From the NCBI RefSeq assembly GCF_900103875.1, contig NZ_LT629705.1:4659001-4723000 (forward strand): DNA of 64,000 bases, written 5' to 3'. Both the position numbers and the translations under genes were made by a program. The stretch comes from Pseudomonas arsenicoxydans (lineage in GTDB: Bacteria; Pseudomonadota; Gammaproteobacteria; Pseudomonadales; Pseudomonadaceae). This document shows positions 54,472 through 64,000 of the stretch, in pieces (within the stretch, counting starts at the first letter, position 1; each line of letters begins with the position of its first letter). The notes under the pieces were generated by a model. The model saw nothing but the letters and a program-made list of their open reading frames with translations, was not told where the DNA came from and searched no databases.

Positions 54472-57400
54472 ATGAATTTTTCCCAATTCTTCATTTCACG
54501 GCCGATCTTTGCAGCGGTGCTATCGCTGCTGATCCTGATCGCTGGCGCCATCTCGCTGTTCCAGTTACCGATCAGTGAATACCCGGAAGTGGTGCCACCG
54601 ACGGTGGTGGTTCGTGCCAACTTCCCGGGCGCCAACCCAAAAGTCATCGGTGAAACCGTGGCAGCTCCTCTTGAGCAAGCCATTACCGGCGTCGAGAACA
54701 TGCTGTACATGTCCTCGCAATCCACCGCTGACGGCAAGATCACCCTGACCATCACCTTTGCGCTGGGCACTGACCTGGATAACGCACAGGTCCAGGTGCA
54801 GAACCGCGTGACCCGTACCGAGCCCAAGCTTCCAGAAGAAGTGACGCGCATCGGTATCACCGTCGACAAGGCCTCTCCGGACCTGACGATGGTGGTGCAC
54901 TTGACCTCGCCGGATAAACGCTACGACATGCTCTACCTGTCCAACTACGCCTTGCTCAACATCAAGGATGAGTTGGCGCGTCTGGGCGGTGTCGGTGACG
55001 TGCAACTGTTCGGCATGGGCGATTACTCCCTGCGGGTATGGCTCGATCCGAACAAGACCGCTTCGCGCAACCTGACTGCGACCGATGTCGTTACGGCGAT
55101 CCGTGAGCAGAACCGTCAGGTAGCGGCCGGTGCACTGGGCGCGCCGCCTGCGCCGAATGCCACTGCATTCCAGCTGTCGGTCAACACTCAGGGCCGTCTG
55201 GTTTCTGAAGAAGAGTTTGAGAACATCATCATTCGCTCCGGCGACAACGGTGAGATCACCCGCCTCAAAGACATCGCTCGCGTAGAACTGGGTTCCAGCC
55301 AATACGCCCTGCGCTCGTTGCTGAACAACCAGCCGGCAGTGGCGATCCCGATCTTCCAGCGTCCGGGTTCGAACGCGATCGAGATCTCCAACGAAGTTCG
55401 CGACAAGATGGCCGAACTGAAGAAGAACTTCCCGGAAGGCATGGACTTCAGCATCGTCTATGACCCGACGATCTTCGTGCGCGGCTCCATCGAGGCGGTG
55501 GTCCACACCCTCTTCGAAGCACTGATCCTCGTTGTACTGGTAGTGATCTTGTTCCTGCAAACCTGGCGCGCCTCGATCATTCCGTTGGTGGCGGTGCCGG
55601 TTTCGCTGATCGGTACGTTTGCCGTGATGCACCTGTTCGGCTTCTCGCTGAACGCCCTGTCGCTGTTCGGACTGGTACTGGCGATTGGTATCGTGGTGGA
55701 CGACGCCATCGTGGTGGTGGAGAACGTGGAGAGGCACATCGAGTTGGGAGAAACGCCCGTAGAAGCCACCAAGAAAGCTATGCGGGAGGTGACCGGGCCG
55801 ATCATCGCGACGGCGCTGGTGCTGTGTGCGGTATTTATCCCGGCGGCGTTCATTTCCGGACTCACTGGCCAGTTCTACAAACAGTTTGCCCTGACCATTG
55901 CCATCTCTACCGTGATCTCGGCGTTCAACTCGCTGACACTGTCCCCTGCCCTGGCCGCCGTGCTGCTCAAGAGCCACAGTGCGCCGAAAGATCGCTTTAC
56001 CAAAGTGCTTGATAAACTATTGGGCGGTTGGCTGTTCCGTCCGTTCAACCGGTTCTTCGAACGCGCCAGCCATGGCTATGTCGGCACCGTAGCCCGGGTT
56101 ATCCGCAGCAGCGGTATTGCACTGCTGTTGTACGCAGGCCTGATGGTGCTGACCTTCTTCGGTTTCGCCCACACCCCGACCGGCTTCGTACCCGGCCAGG
56201 ACAAACAATACCTGGTGGCCTTCGCGCAACTGCCGGATGCGGCAAGCCTGGACCGTACCGAAGATGTGATCAAGCGCATGTCCGACCTGGCCCTGAAACA
56301 GCCAGGTGTGGAAAGCGCCGTGGCCTTCCCGGGCCTGTCGATCAACGGCTTCACCAACAGTCCTAACGCCGGCATCGTGTTCGTGACCCTGAAACCGTTC
56401 GACGAGCGTAAAGACCCGAGCATGTCCGCCGGTGCGATCGCCGGTGCCTTGAACGGTCAGTTTGCCGGGATTCAGGAAGCCTACATGGCGATCTTCCCGC
56501 CGCCGCCAGTACAGGGTCTGGGCACCATCGGTGGTTTCCGCCTGCAGATCGAAGACAAGGGCAACCTCGGCTACGACGAGCTGTACAAAGAAACCATGAA
56601 CATCATTACCAAAAGCCACAACGTGCCGGAACTGGCCGCCCTGTTCACCAGCTACACCGTGAACGTGCCGCAGGTCGATGCCGCTATCGACCGCGAGAAA
56701 GCCAAGACCCACGGCGTGGCCGTCAGTGACATCTTCGACACCCTGCAAATCTATCTGGGTTCGCTGTATGCCAACGACTTCAACCGCTTCGGTCGGACTT
56801 ATCAGGTCAACGTTCAGGCTGAACAGCAGTTCCGTCTCGAACCGGACCAGATCGGTCAGCTCAAAGTGCGCAACAACAAAGGCGAGATGATCCCGCTGGC
56901 GACCTTCATCAAGGTCAGCGACACCTCGGGTCCGGACCGCGTGATGCACTACAACGGCTTCATCACTGCTGAAATCAACGGTGCGGCAGCCCCGGGCTAC
57001 AGCTCCGGCCAGGCTCAGGCGGCCATCGAGAAACTGCTCAAGGATGAACTTCCTAACGGCATGACCTACGAATGGACCGACCTGACCTACCAGCAGATTC
57101 TGTCCGGCAACACCGCGTTGTTCGTGTTCCCGCTCTGCGTCTTGCTGGCGTTCCTGGTACTCGCCGCACAGTACGAAAGCTGGAGCCTGCCACTGGCGGT
57201 GATCCTGATCGTACCGATGACCCTGCTGTCGGCCATTACCGGTGTAATTGCCTCGGGTGGCGACAACAACATCTTCACCCAGATCGGTTTGATCGTACTC
57301 GTGGGGCTTGCCTGTAAGAACGCGATTTTGATCGTCGAGTTTGCCAAGGATAAACAGCAGGAAGGCCTTAACCCGCTGGCTGCGGTTCTGGAAGCTTGCC

Positions 57401-57663
57401 GCCTGCGTCTGCGTCCGATCCTGATGACCTCCTTCGCGTTCATCATGGGCGTGGTGCCTCTGGTTTTCTCCAGCGGTGCCGGTGCCGAAATGCGTCACGC
57501 CATGGGTGTGGCGGTGTTCTCCGGGATGCTCGGGGTAACCTTCTTCGGCCTGTTGCTGACGCCTGTGTTCTACGTACTGATTCGTAACTTTGTGGAGCGC
57601 GGTGAAGCGCGCAAAGCGGCCAAGGCGCTGAATCATCAAAAGCAACTGGAGGCGCAACAATGA
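54472..57663 (+). CDS. RND multidrug efflux permease (MexQ/MexF-like)
   Basis: A 1063-residue inner-membrane proton antiporter of the hydrophobe/amphiphile exporter family. The start M-N-F-S-Q-F-F-I-S-R-P-I-F-A and the proton-relay motif G-I-V-V-D-D-A-I-V-V-V-E-N-V-E-R are present, with two large periplasmic loops between TM1-2 and TM7-8. From memory it resembles MexQ of MexPQ-OpmE most, but MexF/OqxB-like pumps are close; a search would settle this. The stop overlaps the next start (ATGA). Confidence 0.94.
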   Translation: MNFSQFFISRPIFAAVLSLLILIAGAISLFQLPISEYPEVVPPTVVVRANFPGANPKVIGETVAAPLEQAITGVENMLYMSSQSTADGKITLTITFALGTDLDNAQVQVQNRVTRTEPKLPEEVTRIGITVDKASPDLTMVVHLTSPDKRYDMLYLSNYALLNIKDELARLGGVGDVQLFGMGDYSLRVWLDPNKTASRNLTATDVVTAIREQNRQVAAGALGAPPAPNATAFQLSVNTQGRLVSEEEFENIIIRSGDNGEITRLKDIARVELGSSQYALRSLLNNQPAVAIPIFQRPGSNAIEISNEVRDKMAELKKNFPEGMDFSIVYDPTIFVRGSIEAVVHTLFEALILVVLVVILFLQTWRASIIPLVAVPVSLIGTFAVMHLFGFSLNALSLFGLVLAIGIVVDDAIVVVENVERHIELGETPVEATKKAMREVTGPIIATALVLCAVFIPAAFISGLTGQFYKQFALTIAISTVISAFNSLTLSPALAAVLLKSHSAPKDRFTKVLDKLLGGWLFRPFNRFFERASHGYVGTVARVIRSSGIALLLYAGLMVLTFFGFAHTPTGFVPGQDKQYLVAFAQLPDAASLDRTEDVIKRMSDLALKQPGVESAVAFPGLSINGFTNSPNAGIVFVTLKPFDERKDPSMSAGAIAGALNGQFAGIQEAYMAIFPPPPVQGLGTIGGFRLQIEDKGNLGYDELYKETMNIITKSHNVPELAALFTSYTVNVPQVDAAIDREKAKTHGVAVSDIFDTLQIYLGSLYANDFNRFGRTYQVNVQAEQQFRLEPDQIGQLKVRNNKGEMIPLATFIKVSDTSGPDRVMHYNGFITAEINGAAAPGYSSGQAQAAIEKLLKDELPNGMTYEWTDLTYQQILSGNTALFVFPLCVLLAFLVLAAQYESWSLPLAVILIVPMTLLSAITGVIASGGDNNIFTQIGLIVLVGLACKNAILIVEFAKDKQQEGLNPLAAVLEACRLRLRPILMTSFAFIMGVVPLVFSSGAGAEMRHAMGVAVFSGMLGVTFFGLLLTPVFYVLIRNFVERGEARKAAKALNHQKQLEAQQ

Positions 57664-59081
57664 GCCTGAAAGCCTTCCTGCCGAGCCTTCTGGTACTGGC
57701 CCTGAGTGCCTGTGCCGTCGGCCCGGACTACAAGACCCCAGCCACTGATCCGGCGAATATCACCACCGCTACCGATGGCGCTGCCGGTCAGAAAAACTTC
57801 GATCGCTCGCGCTTCGAAGGCATCTGGTGGCAGCAGTTCGAAGACCCGACGCTCAATCAGCTGGTGACTCAGTCGCTGCAAGGCAACCGTGATTTGCGGG
57901 TGGCATTCGCCCGTTGGAAAGCCGCCCGGGCAATTCGTGATGACGTCAGCAATAACGCCATGCCGACCGTTACCAGCCGCGCCAGCAGCGATCTGGCCAA
58001 AGGGCAGATTCCTGGCCAGACCACCCAACGGGTCAACAGCGAACGCTACGACCTGGGTCTGGACATGGCCTGGGAGATCGACCTGTTTGGCCGTATCCAG
58101 CGCAACCTGGAATCGGCCAACGCCGAACAGCAAGCGCTTGAAGCCGATCTGTACCAACTGCAAGTCACCATGATTGCCGAACTGGTGGATTCCTATGGCC
58201 AACTGCGCGGTGCGCAACTGCGTGAAAAGATCGCCCTGGCCAACCTGAGCAACCAGCAGGAATCGCGCAAGATCACTGAAAGCCTGCGCGATGCCGGCGT
58301 CGGCGACCAACTGGACGTGGAACGTGCCGATGCACGCCTCGCCTCGGTCGAAGCCAGCGTGCCTCAGTTACAAGCGGAACAGGTTCGGCAGAAAAACCGT
58401 ATCGCCACCCTGCTGGGTGAGCGTCCGGACAAATTGACCGTCGACCTGAGTCCAAAGAGCTTGCCGGCCATCGCCAAGGCTTTGCCAATCGGTGATCCCG
58501 GCGAATTGCTGCAACGTCGTCCGGACATCCGCAGCGCCGAACGCAAACTGGCCTCCGCCACGGCCCGTATCGGCGTGGCAAAAGCCGATTTGTTCCCGCA
58601 GGTCAGCCTCAGCGGCTTCCTTGGCTTTACCGCCGGGCGTGGTTCGCAAATCGGTTCCTCGGCAGCCAATGCCTGGGCACTGGGCCCAAGCATCACTTGG
58701 GCGGCATTTGACCTTGGCAGCGTGCGGGCACGTTTGCGCGCCGCCGATGCCGATGCCGAAGGCGCGCTGGCAACCTACGAGCAGCAAGTGCTGCTGGCGC
58801 TGGAAGAGTCGGAAAACGCGTTCAGCGACTATGGCAAACGCCAGCAACGCTTGATCTCGCTGATTCGCCAAAGCGAAGCGAGCCGTGCAGCCGCGGACCT
58901 GGCCGAAATTCGCTACCGCGAAGGCACCGTGGACTTCCTCGTCCTGCTGGATGCCCAGCGTGAGCGCCTGGCGGCGGAAGATACCCAGGCCCTGGCCGAA
59001 ACTGATTTGTATCGCGGCATTGTCGCGATTTACAAAGCCCTTGGCGGTGGCTGGCAACCCGAGACGGTGGCCAGCAAGTAA
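57660..59081 (+). CDS. RND outer-membrane factor lipoprotein (OpmE/OprN-type, NodT family)
   Basis: A 473-residue TolC-type lipoprotein with lipobox A-L-S-A-C (Cys18), followed by C-A-V-G-P-D-Y-K-T-P, then two repeated halves of barrel and long helices. It completes the three-part pump with the upstream genes. Translation is coupled to the permease by the four-base overlap. Confidence 0.94.
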   Translation: MSLKAFLPSLLVLALSACAVGPDYKTPATDPANITTATDGAAGQKNFDRSRFEGIWWQQFEDPTLNQLVTQSLQGNRDLRVAFARWKAARAIRDDVSNNAMPTVTSRASSDLAKGQIPGQTTQRVNSERYDLGLDMAWEIDLFGRIQRNLESANAEQQALEADLYQLQVTMIAELVDSYGQLRGAQLREKIALANLSNQQESRKITESLRDAGVGDQLDVERADARLASVEASVPQLQAEQVRQKNRIATLLGERPDKLTVDLSPKSLPAIAKALPIGDPGELLQRRPDIRSAERKLASATARIGVAKADLFPQVSLSGFLGFTAGRGSQIGSSAANAWALGPSITWAAFDLGSVRARLRAADADAEGALATYEQQVLLALEESENAFSDYGKRQQRLISLIRQSEASRAAADLAEIRYREGTVDFLVLLDAQRERLAAEDTQALAETDLYRGIVAIYKALGGGWQPETVASK

Positions 59082-59124
59082 TGTTTTAAAGCGCTCCTTT
59101 GGTTGGTCGCATCCAGCCAGTTTT

Positions 59125-59162
59125 TTAGCCTCGTGCCTCATTCGGTCGCGGGGCTTTTTTTT
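59125..59162 (+). terminator. Probable intrinsic terminator of the RND operon
   Basis: AGCCTCG pairs with CGGGGCT (one G-U pair) across a short loop, followed by a run of eight T. Confidence 0.75.
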
Positions 59163-59204
59163 GCCTGTAGATTAGTCATCGTCCACCGTAATCCGGAGCA
59201 CCCA

Positions 59205-59792
59205 ATGACAATCCTCTCCCTGCCGTGCAAACGCGTGACGCTGGCGATCCTCAGCCCCAGCCAGGCCCCGCTGGAAAGCGACTTCTACCAGCGCAACCAG
59301 GCTCACCTCGCCCCGTGGTCGCCGGTTCGGCCCGACGATTACTACACGCCCGAAAAAATCCGCTCGCGCCTGGAACAGCAGGCCTTGGCCTTTAAAGACG
59401 GCTATGCAGTGCACTTTGCGGTGCTGGATCGCGACAGCGAGCAAATGATCGGTGCGTGCAATTTCAGCGGCATCATCCGGGGGGCATTTCAGGCGTGCTA
59501 CCTCGGCTACCACATCGACCATTCCCGCCAGGGCCTGGGTTTGATGCATGAAGCCCTGCAAGGGGGCATCCGCTACATGTTCGAAACCATGAACTTGCAC
59601 CGGATCATGGCCAACTACATCCCCGGCAACGAGCGTAGCGCCCGGTTGCTGGAGCGTCTGGGCTTCGAGCGCGAAGGTTATGCCAAGGCGTACCTGAACA
59701 TCGGTGGGCGCTGGCAGGATCATGTGCTGACGGCACTGGCCAGCAAGGTCTATATAGACCCTGATCAGTACTGGGCAAGACAACTTTCCTAA
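59205..59792 (+). CDS. GNAT acetyltransferase, RimJ/RimL-like
   Basis: A 195-residue N-acetyltransferase. The acetyl-CoA loop G-Y-H-I-D-H-S-R-Q-G-L-G-L-M (Q/R-x-x-G-x-G/A type), the N-L-H-R-I-M-A-N-Y and the N-E-R-S-A-R-L-L-E-R-L-G-F-E segments match RimJ-type enzymes that acetylate protein N-termini or ribosomal proteins. The ATG at 59205 has CCGGAG; the upstream frame is the terminator region. Confidence 0.93.
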   Translation: MTILSLPCKRVTLAILSPSQAPLESDFYQRNQAHLAPWSPVRPDDYYTPEKIRSRLEQQALAFKDGYAVHFAVLDRDSEQMIGACNFSGIIRGAFQACYLGYHIDHSRQGLGLMHEALQGGIRYMFETMNLHRIMANYIPGNERSARLLERLGFEREGYAKAYLNIGGRWQDHVLTALASKVYIDPDQYWARQLS

Positions 59793-59875
59793 GCTTTCAC
59801 GCCTCGTTCACGCTTTGTTAAGGATTCGCTTCGTATGCTCGGGGTCCGCAATCCCTCCCTGGTCTCCGAAAGCCC

Positions 59876-61315
59876 ATGTCGCGCTCTACTTCCTCACTGT
59901 TCTTGCTCGCCGCGCTGCTGTTTTTCTTCGCCCTGGGCAATCACCAACTGCAAGGTTCCACCGAGGCGCGGGTCGCCGGCATTGCCATGGAAATGCACCT
60001 GGACAAAGACTGGGTAACACCCCGCCTGTTCGGTGAACCCTTCCTGGAAAAACCACCCCTGAGCCTGTGGCTCGACGCCGAGGCGATCGGCGCATTCGGC
60101 GGCACGCCGTGGGCGGTACGCCTGACCTCGGCCTGTGCCGGTTTGCTCAGCGTGATGCTGTTGTTCGCGATGCTGCGACGCTTGGGCCGGCCAACAGCAC
60201 TGGCCTGGACCGCGGCATTGCTGTTGGCGACCATGGCCAGTTACTGGAGCAATGTGCGTGGCGTCGGCGAAGACGCGTTGCTCGCCCTCGGCGTGACGCT
60301 GGCGCTGCTGGCGTTCTTCCAGGGACATCGGCAATCGAGTCCCGGCAACGCGTTGTTGTTTACCCTGGGCATCGCCATCGCCACCTTGAGCAAAGGCATC
60401 CTGGGACTGGCGATGCCCGGGGTGGTGATCTTCGCCTTTTTGCTGGCCGAAAGCCTGATGGACAAGCGCCTGTACCTCTCGCACTGGCTACGTCCGGGCC
60501 TGCTGACGCTGCTGGGTTTGCTGCCCTTGATGATCTGGCTGGCACTGCTGTATCAACGCGACGGCATCCAGGCCGTGACGCAAGTGCTACTGACCAATAG
60601 CGTCGGACGCTTCAGTGGCTCCTTCGTGGAAGCCGGTCATCACGAACCGTTCTACTACTACCTGGCCAAACTGCCCGAGGCGTTTTTGCCCTGGAACATT
60701 CTGGTGTACCTGGGGTTGTGGCATTTCCGCAAAAGCCTGATGGCCAATCGTTACCTGTTGTTCTTCACCCTATGGATACTGGCGCAGTTCGTCATGCTGA
60801 CGTTGGCTTCAAGTAAACGCACGGTATACCTGATGTCGCTGACGCCGGCGGCGGCCGTCATCGCCGCCGAGTACGCGAGCGTCCTTTACGCAAAACTGAA
60901 GGCTCGGCAAGACGTATCCACCCTGGCAGCCAGCGTTACCCGCCATCGCCGCAGCGTCGCGTTTGGCACGCTGGCGGTGGTGATCGGCGGCTACCTCGCC
61001 GCCGCACAATGGGCGCTACCCCACGCCGACCGCACATTGTCGTTCCTGCCACTGACCGAGCAGATCCGGACCCTGCAAGCCAACGGTCAGCAAGTCGCAC
61101 TGTATCAAGCCAACGAACGCCTGGGCGGCGCCAGCGTGTTCTATACCCGCCGCGTGCTCAAAGGACTGGATACCGAGGCGCAGCTGCATGAGTTTCTGAC
61201 GGCGTCGCCCTCCAATGTAGCGGTCATGGCTGCCGATGCCGAACCACCCGCGCCCTTGAAAGTGCTCAAACCCATGATGGTTGGGAAACAGCATTACTAC
61301 TTCGTCGGGCAATAA
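59876..61315 (+). CDS. GT39/ArnT-like integral-membrane glycosyltransferase
   Basis: A 479-residue protein with about 11 membrane helices. The first periplasmic loop has the T-E-A-R-V and E-K-P-P-L-S-L-W-L motifs of ArnT/PMT enzymes, which use polyprenyl-phosphate sugars. The acceptor may be lipid A or another envelope glycan. The start ATG at 59876 begins the first transmembrane helix. No arn operon genes adjoin it. Confidence 0.9.
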   Translation: MSRSTSSLFLLAALLFFFALGNHQLQGSTEARVAGIAMEMHLDKDWVTPRLFGEPFLEKPPLSLWLDAEAIGAFGGTPWAVRLTSACAGLLSVMLLFAMLRRLGRPTALAWTAALLLATMASYWSNVRGVGEDALLALGVTLALLAFFQGHRQSSPGNALLFTLGIAIATLSKGILGLAMPGVVIFAFLLAESLMDKRLYLSHWLRPGLLTLLGLLPLMIWLALLYQRDGIQAVTQVLLTNSVGRFSGSFVEAGHHEPFYYYLAKLPEAFLPWNILVYLGLWHFRKSLMANRYLLFFTLWILAQFVMLTLASSKRTVYLMSLTPAAAVIAAEYASVLYAKLKARQDVSTLAASVTRHRRSVAFGTLAVVIGGYLAAAQWALPHADRTLSFLPLTEQIRTLQANGQQVALYQANERLGGASVFYTRRVLKGLDTEAQLHEFLTASPSNVAVMAADAEPPAPLKVLKPMMVGKQHYYFVGQ

Positions 61316-61346
61316 AATCTGCGTTTCCCGGGATTCGGTGGGATGG

Positions 61347-62312
61347 CTAAGGTTGGTCTTGAGATTTGTGGTCTTCCATGACGGTCACGGTGGCCGTGGT
61401 CCCGGCACGCAGGCGATTTTTAGCGACATAGTCGGCGTCAATCTGAATTCTCACCGGCACCCGTTGCGCCAGTTTGACCCAGGTGTAACTGGGATTGATG
61501 TTTGCCAGCAATCGTCCGCCGGGCAGGTTCTCCCGGTCGGCGATGGCAAAGGCGATGCTTTGGACGGTGCCGCCAAACGTCTCGCCGCTCATCAATTCGA
61601 TCCTGACGCGATCGCCCTCCTCTATGCGCGGCAGCTTGGTTTCTTCGAAGTAGCCACTGACATAAAACGAGTCGCTATCCACCAACGCCAACAACGCGCC
61701 ACCGGCGGCGGCATAGTCACCCTGGCGGGTGAGCAGGTTGGTAACGTAACCGCTGACGGGCGCCTCGACCCGGGTGCGCTGCAAGTCGAGTTCGGCCTGG
61801 GTCAACGCGGCGATGGCCAGTTGCACGTTAGCCTGGGCCAAACCGAGGTTGGCCTGGTTGCGCAACAACTCAGCCTGGGCCACGGCTACGTCCGTGCTGG
61901 ACTTTTCCCACTCCTCGCCAGAGATCGCCGCACGCTCCTTGAGCGTGCGGCGCCGGCGCTCTTCGCTCTCACGCTGCCTGAGCAGCGCCTGGCTGGAGAC
62001 AATGGTCGCTTCGGACTGCCCCAAAGAGGCTTTCGCCACCTCCACCGAACGCTTGGCACGTTCCACCGCCAGCCTGTAGCGAGCCGGGTCGATCTCCAGC
62101 AACAGCTGACCTTTATCGACATGCTGGTTGTCATGCACTGTCAGGCTGACGATGCGCCCCGAGACATCGGCGGACAAGGTCACCACATCGGCCCGAACCC
62201 GTGCATCGCGAGTCCAGGGCGCGCGGGTGTAATGCTCCCAGGCGTACCAGCCGAGGACGAAGGCCAGCAGCACCACCACAACGGTCGTCAATCGGGCAAG
62301 GATCTTCTTCAA
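61347..62312 (-). CDS. HlyD-family efflux adaptor (AaeA-like)
   Basis: A 321-residue inner-membrane adaptor with one N-terminal helix (about 5-25), R-A-P-W-T-R-D-A-R-V-R-A, a lipoyl/coiled-coil middle and a beta-barrel end. It is the AaeA/EmrA-type partner of a FUSC permease for aromatic acids. It starts with TTG at 62312, four bases after the DUF1656 stop, with GGGAG before it; no in-frame ATG fits better. Confidence 0.9.
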   Translation of the reverse strand: MKKILARLTTVVVVLLAFVLGWYAWEHYTRAPWTRDARVRADVVTLSADVSGRIVSLTVHDNQHVDKGQLLLEIDPARYRLAVERAKRSVEVAKASLGQSEATIVSSQALLRQRESEERRRRTLKERAAISGEEWEKSSTDVAVAQAELLRNQANLGLAQANVQLAIAALTQAELDLQRTRVEAPVSGYVTNLLTRQGDYAAAGGALLALVDSDSFYVSGYFEETKLPRIEEGDRVRIELMSGETFGGTVQSIAFAIADRENLPGGRLLANINPSYTWVKLAQRVPVRIQIDADYVAKNRLRAGTTATVTVMEDHKSQDQP

Positions 62313-62316
62313 GGCA

Positions 62317-62517
62317 TCAGGCTCCCATCACCAGAATCAGGGTGGCGCATACACAGACATATAACGCGCCCTCGAACAGGGCTTCATGCCAGACGAAACT
62401 CAGCACACCCAAGCGGCGCAGGATCCAGTCCAGCAGCAGGAAAATCGGCAAGGCCAGCAACAGGGCCTGGGCGATCGGTGGCAGGTACACGCCGCCTATT
62501 TCCAGATCAATGGGCAA
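62317..62517 (-). CDS. AaeX-like small membrane protein (DUF1656)
   Basis: A 66-residue protein with two hydrophobic helices (about 15-30 and 45-65) and the opening P-I-D-L-E-I-G-G-V-Y-L-P-P of the DUF1656/AaeX family. It begins with TTG at 62517, 11 bases inside the FUSC gene end, and GGAG lies before it. It is the middle gene of the three-gene efflux operon. Confidence 0.88.
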   Translation of the reverse strand: MPIDLEIGGVYLPPIAQALLLALPIFLLLDWILRRLGVLSFVWHEALFEGALYVCVCATLILVMGA

Positions 62518-64000
62518 GGGCCGGCACTCCTTTGGGTTCGGCAGGTTGAAATTGTTGGCGATGCCGCTGCAGAAACGACACCACGATCAGCAGCGCCACG
62601 CGCATCCTGAACACCGACCACAGGTGCTCATGAACCACCAGCTGCAGATCGTCCATTTCATCGCCCAAGGCATGCAGGTTGGCGAGCAGCAGGTTGAGGT
62701 CAATTCCGGGTCGCCCGGCGATCAATCGCCCGGTCTCACGGACGGCGGCCATCAGGCGGTTCTGTTGTTCGGTACTGAGTAACGTATTGCCGTCCCCCTG
62801 TTGCCTGAGCTGGTTCAACGCCACACCCAGCGCCATGCACCCCAGGCTGACCTCGAACAGCTCGCCGGATTGTTTGTTCTGGGTCGCAGGCAACAGTCCC
62901 AACATCATGGTCAGGCGATCGACCATGCGACTTTCAAAGGCGAACTGCTGTTCATCGGTCGCCGGGGTCTTCAGCAAAGCGTAGACCTGCTCACAGTTCT
63001 CCTTGAACAGTCGGCGAATCCGCAGATCGGGCCGGAACGGAAAGATCAGCGCATAGACACTCAATGCCAGCGTCGCGGCGCAGATATACGCACCGGCGAA
63101 CTCGAACCACGCAATCGCGGTGTTTTGGCCAACGCCCACATTTTGCGGGCCTAGCAACAACATCGTGGTCAGCCCCAGCCCGATGCCCGTGCCCGTGGTG
63201 GGCGGACTGGACAGCCCTACCGCGACGGCATACAGCAACGGGGCCAATAACAAGGCGAGCAACTCGAAATCGCTGATCATTGGAACCAGCAAGAACAGGT
63301 ACAGGGCCGACACCACCAGGGCCAGCGCCAGCCCCCGGGCGAAACTTTGGCTGGCCAGCAACGGCCGTGGGAACGTCGCCATCAGCGAGCAGAGAATCCC
63401 GACCACGATCATCCCGCCGCGAGCGCCATCCCACGCGGTTTCGATCCAGATCAGCCCCGCGACCATCAAGGCGCTGAATGCGCGGATGGCGTTCATCGCC
63501 GCCAAGGTGAAATCCAGGTGCAGCGGGTTGTCCTGGCCGCGGAACACGCAACTGGCTTGCCGTCCCTCCTGGATCGCGTCGCTCAGCTCCAGGATCTGCC
63601 CCAGTTGTTCCAGCATCCGCGCCTGTTCCCAGCGCAGCGCCCAGGCCAGTGACCGCAGCGTGGCCGGCATCGTTTCGGTCAGTTGCTCGGCCTTGTAGGC
63701 CTGGTCATCGAAACGCTGTTGCAACGCCGAAAAATGATGCCGCGCCTCGGCCGATAACGAGCGCCCCTGCACTGCCAGATCATCAAGAAAGGCCAGTTCT
63801 TCGGCACGCAGGTGCTGAATTTCCAGCGGCAATGCACCCTCCCAGCGCTCGGTCAGCAATTCCCGCTGGTGGCGCAGCGCCGTCAGGCGCGAGGTCAGCA
63901 GCACCAGTTGATTGCCCAGCAACTGCACCAGCTCATTAGCGCTGCGCAGGCGTGGTGCATCGTAATACAGATGCCGGCGAACCCCTTCCAGCGCGCTGAT
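62507..64000 (-). CDS. FUSC-family efflux permease (AaeB-like), N-terminus beyond window
   Basis: At least 497 codons of an aromatic-acid exporter component; the frame is open off base 64000. The visible part has a long cytoplasmic helical region, then the second FUSC membrane block (W-I-E-T-A-W-D-G, S-Q-S-F-A-R-G, and A-W-F-E-F-A-G-A-Y-I), and a soluble C-terminal tail. The operon order FUSC-DUF1656-HlyD is that of aaeB-aaeX-aaeA-type pumps. Confidence 0.92.
   Translation of the reverse strand: MSALEGVRRHLYYDAPRLRSANELVQLLGNQLVLLTSRLTALRHQRELLTERWEGALPLEIQHLRAEELAFLDDLAVQGRSLSAEARHHFSALQQRFDDQAYKAEQLTETMPATLRSLAWALRWEQARMLEQLGQILELSDAIQEGRQASCVFRGQDNPLHLDFTLAAMNAIRAFSALMVAGLIWIETAWDGARGGMIVVGILCSLMATFPRPLLASQSFARGLALALVVSALYLFLLVPMISDFELLALLLAPLLYAVAVGLSSPPTTGTGIGLGLTTMLLLGPQNVGVGQNTAIAWFEFAGAYICAATLALSVYALIFPFRPDLRIRRLFKENCEQVYALLKTPATDEQQFAFESRMVDRLTMMLGLLPATQNKQSGELFEVSLGCMALGVALNQLRQQGDGNTLLSTEQQNRLMAAVRETGRLIAGRPGIDLNLLLANLHALGDEMDDLQLVVHEHLWSVFRMRVALLIVVSFLQRHRQQFQPAEPKGVPALAH

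Overview
The window reads as chromosome of a Pseudomonas of the fluorescens group. This rests on protein and gene-order recognition: the alkaline-protease type I secretion island (aprA-aprI-aprDEF-prtA-prtB-lipase), a FAN1-type VRR-NUC nuclease, MocR, DUF1652 and AaeX-like genes, GC-rich codon use and two intergenic inverted-repeat elements. I see no rRNA, tRNA, CRISPR array, prophage or insertion sequence. Both ends cut genes: a PAS histidine kinase at base 1 and a FUSC-type efflux permease at base 64000.

Layout. 1-7250: PAS-PAS histidine kinase (partial), DJ-1/PfpI-like protein, orphan zeta-toxin-like P-loop protein, then a coupled DNA-repair pair (FAN1-like nuclease followed by a nuclease-XPD helicase fusion), a small YgdR-type lipoprotein and an inverted-repeat element. 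7276-22099: one-strand secretion island encoding metalloprotease, its periplasmic inhibitor, the three secretion subunits, two S8 autotransporters and a family I.3 lipase. prtA carries a 16-bp tandem duplication that shifts the frame and removes the last 64 residues of its beta-barrel. 22562-26364: a probable amine/polyamine set (binding protein, cupin, FAD oxidase, SnoaL-AraC regulator). 26628-37990: DUF1652 protein, UvrD-like helicase, pirin, phosphoglucomutase, MocR regulator, a large unknown protein, and a divergent oxidoreductase/LysR pair.

38157-48052: the most interesting metabolic region. A LysR regulator is divergent from a same-strand run of dicarboxylate-type symporter, carboxymuconolactone-decarboxylase-like protein, SDR dehydrogenase, LigI-like lactonase, SMP-30 lactonase, orphan ModA-like binding protein and exported alpha/beta-hydrolase-fold protein; a convergent hydrolase paralogue and an MFS transporter follow. 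The set looks like uptake, oxidation and lactone opening of an unidentified (possibly aromatic or acidic) compound. Both hydrolase paralogues have Ala where the nucleophile should be, and three of the genes have Crc/Hfq-like A-rich leader motifs.

48300-51227: a three-gene operon of a small helical protein, a double-RecA KaiC-like ATPase and a soluble histidine kinase, which looks like a signalling module lacking canonical KaiC phosphosites. 51420-64000: small orphan protein, FolD paralogue, an RND tripartite pump of MexPQ-OpmE/MexEF-OprN type, GNAT acetyltransferase, GT39-like membrane glycosyltransferase, and an AaeAXB-like efflux operon in which two genes start with TTG.

Functions are assigned from motifs and family recognition only; no database search was run.
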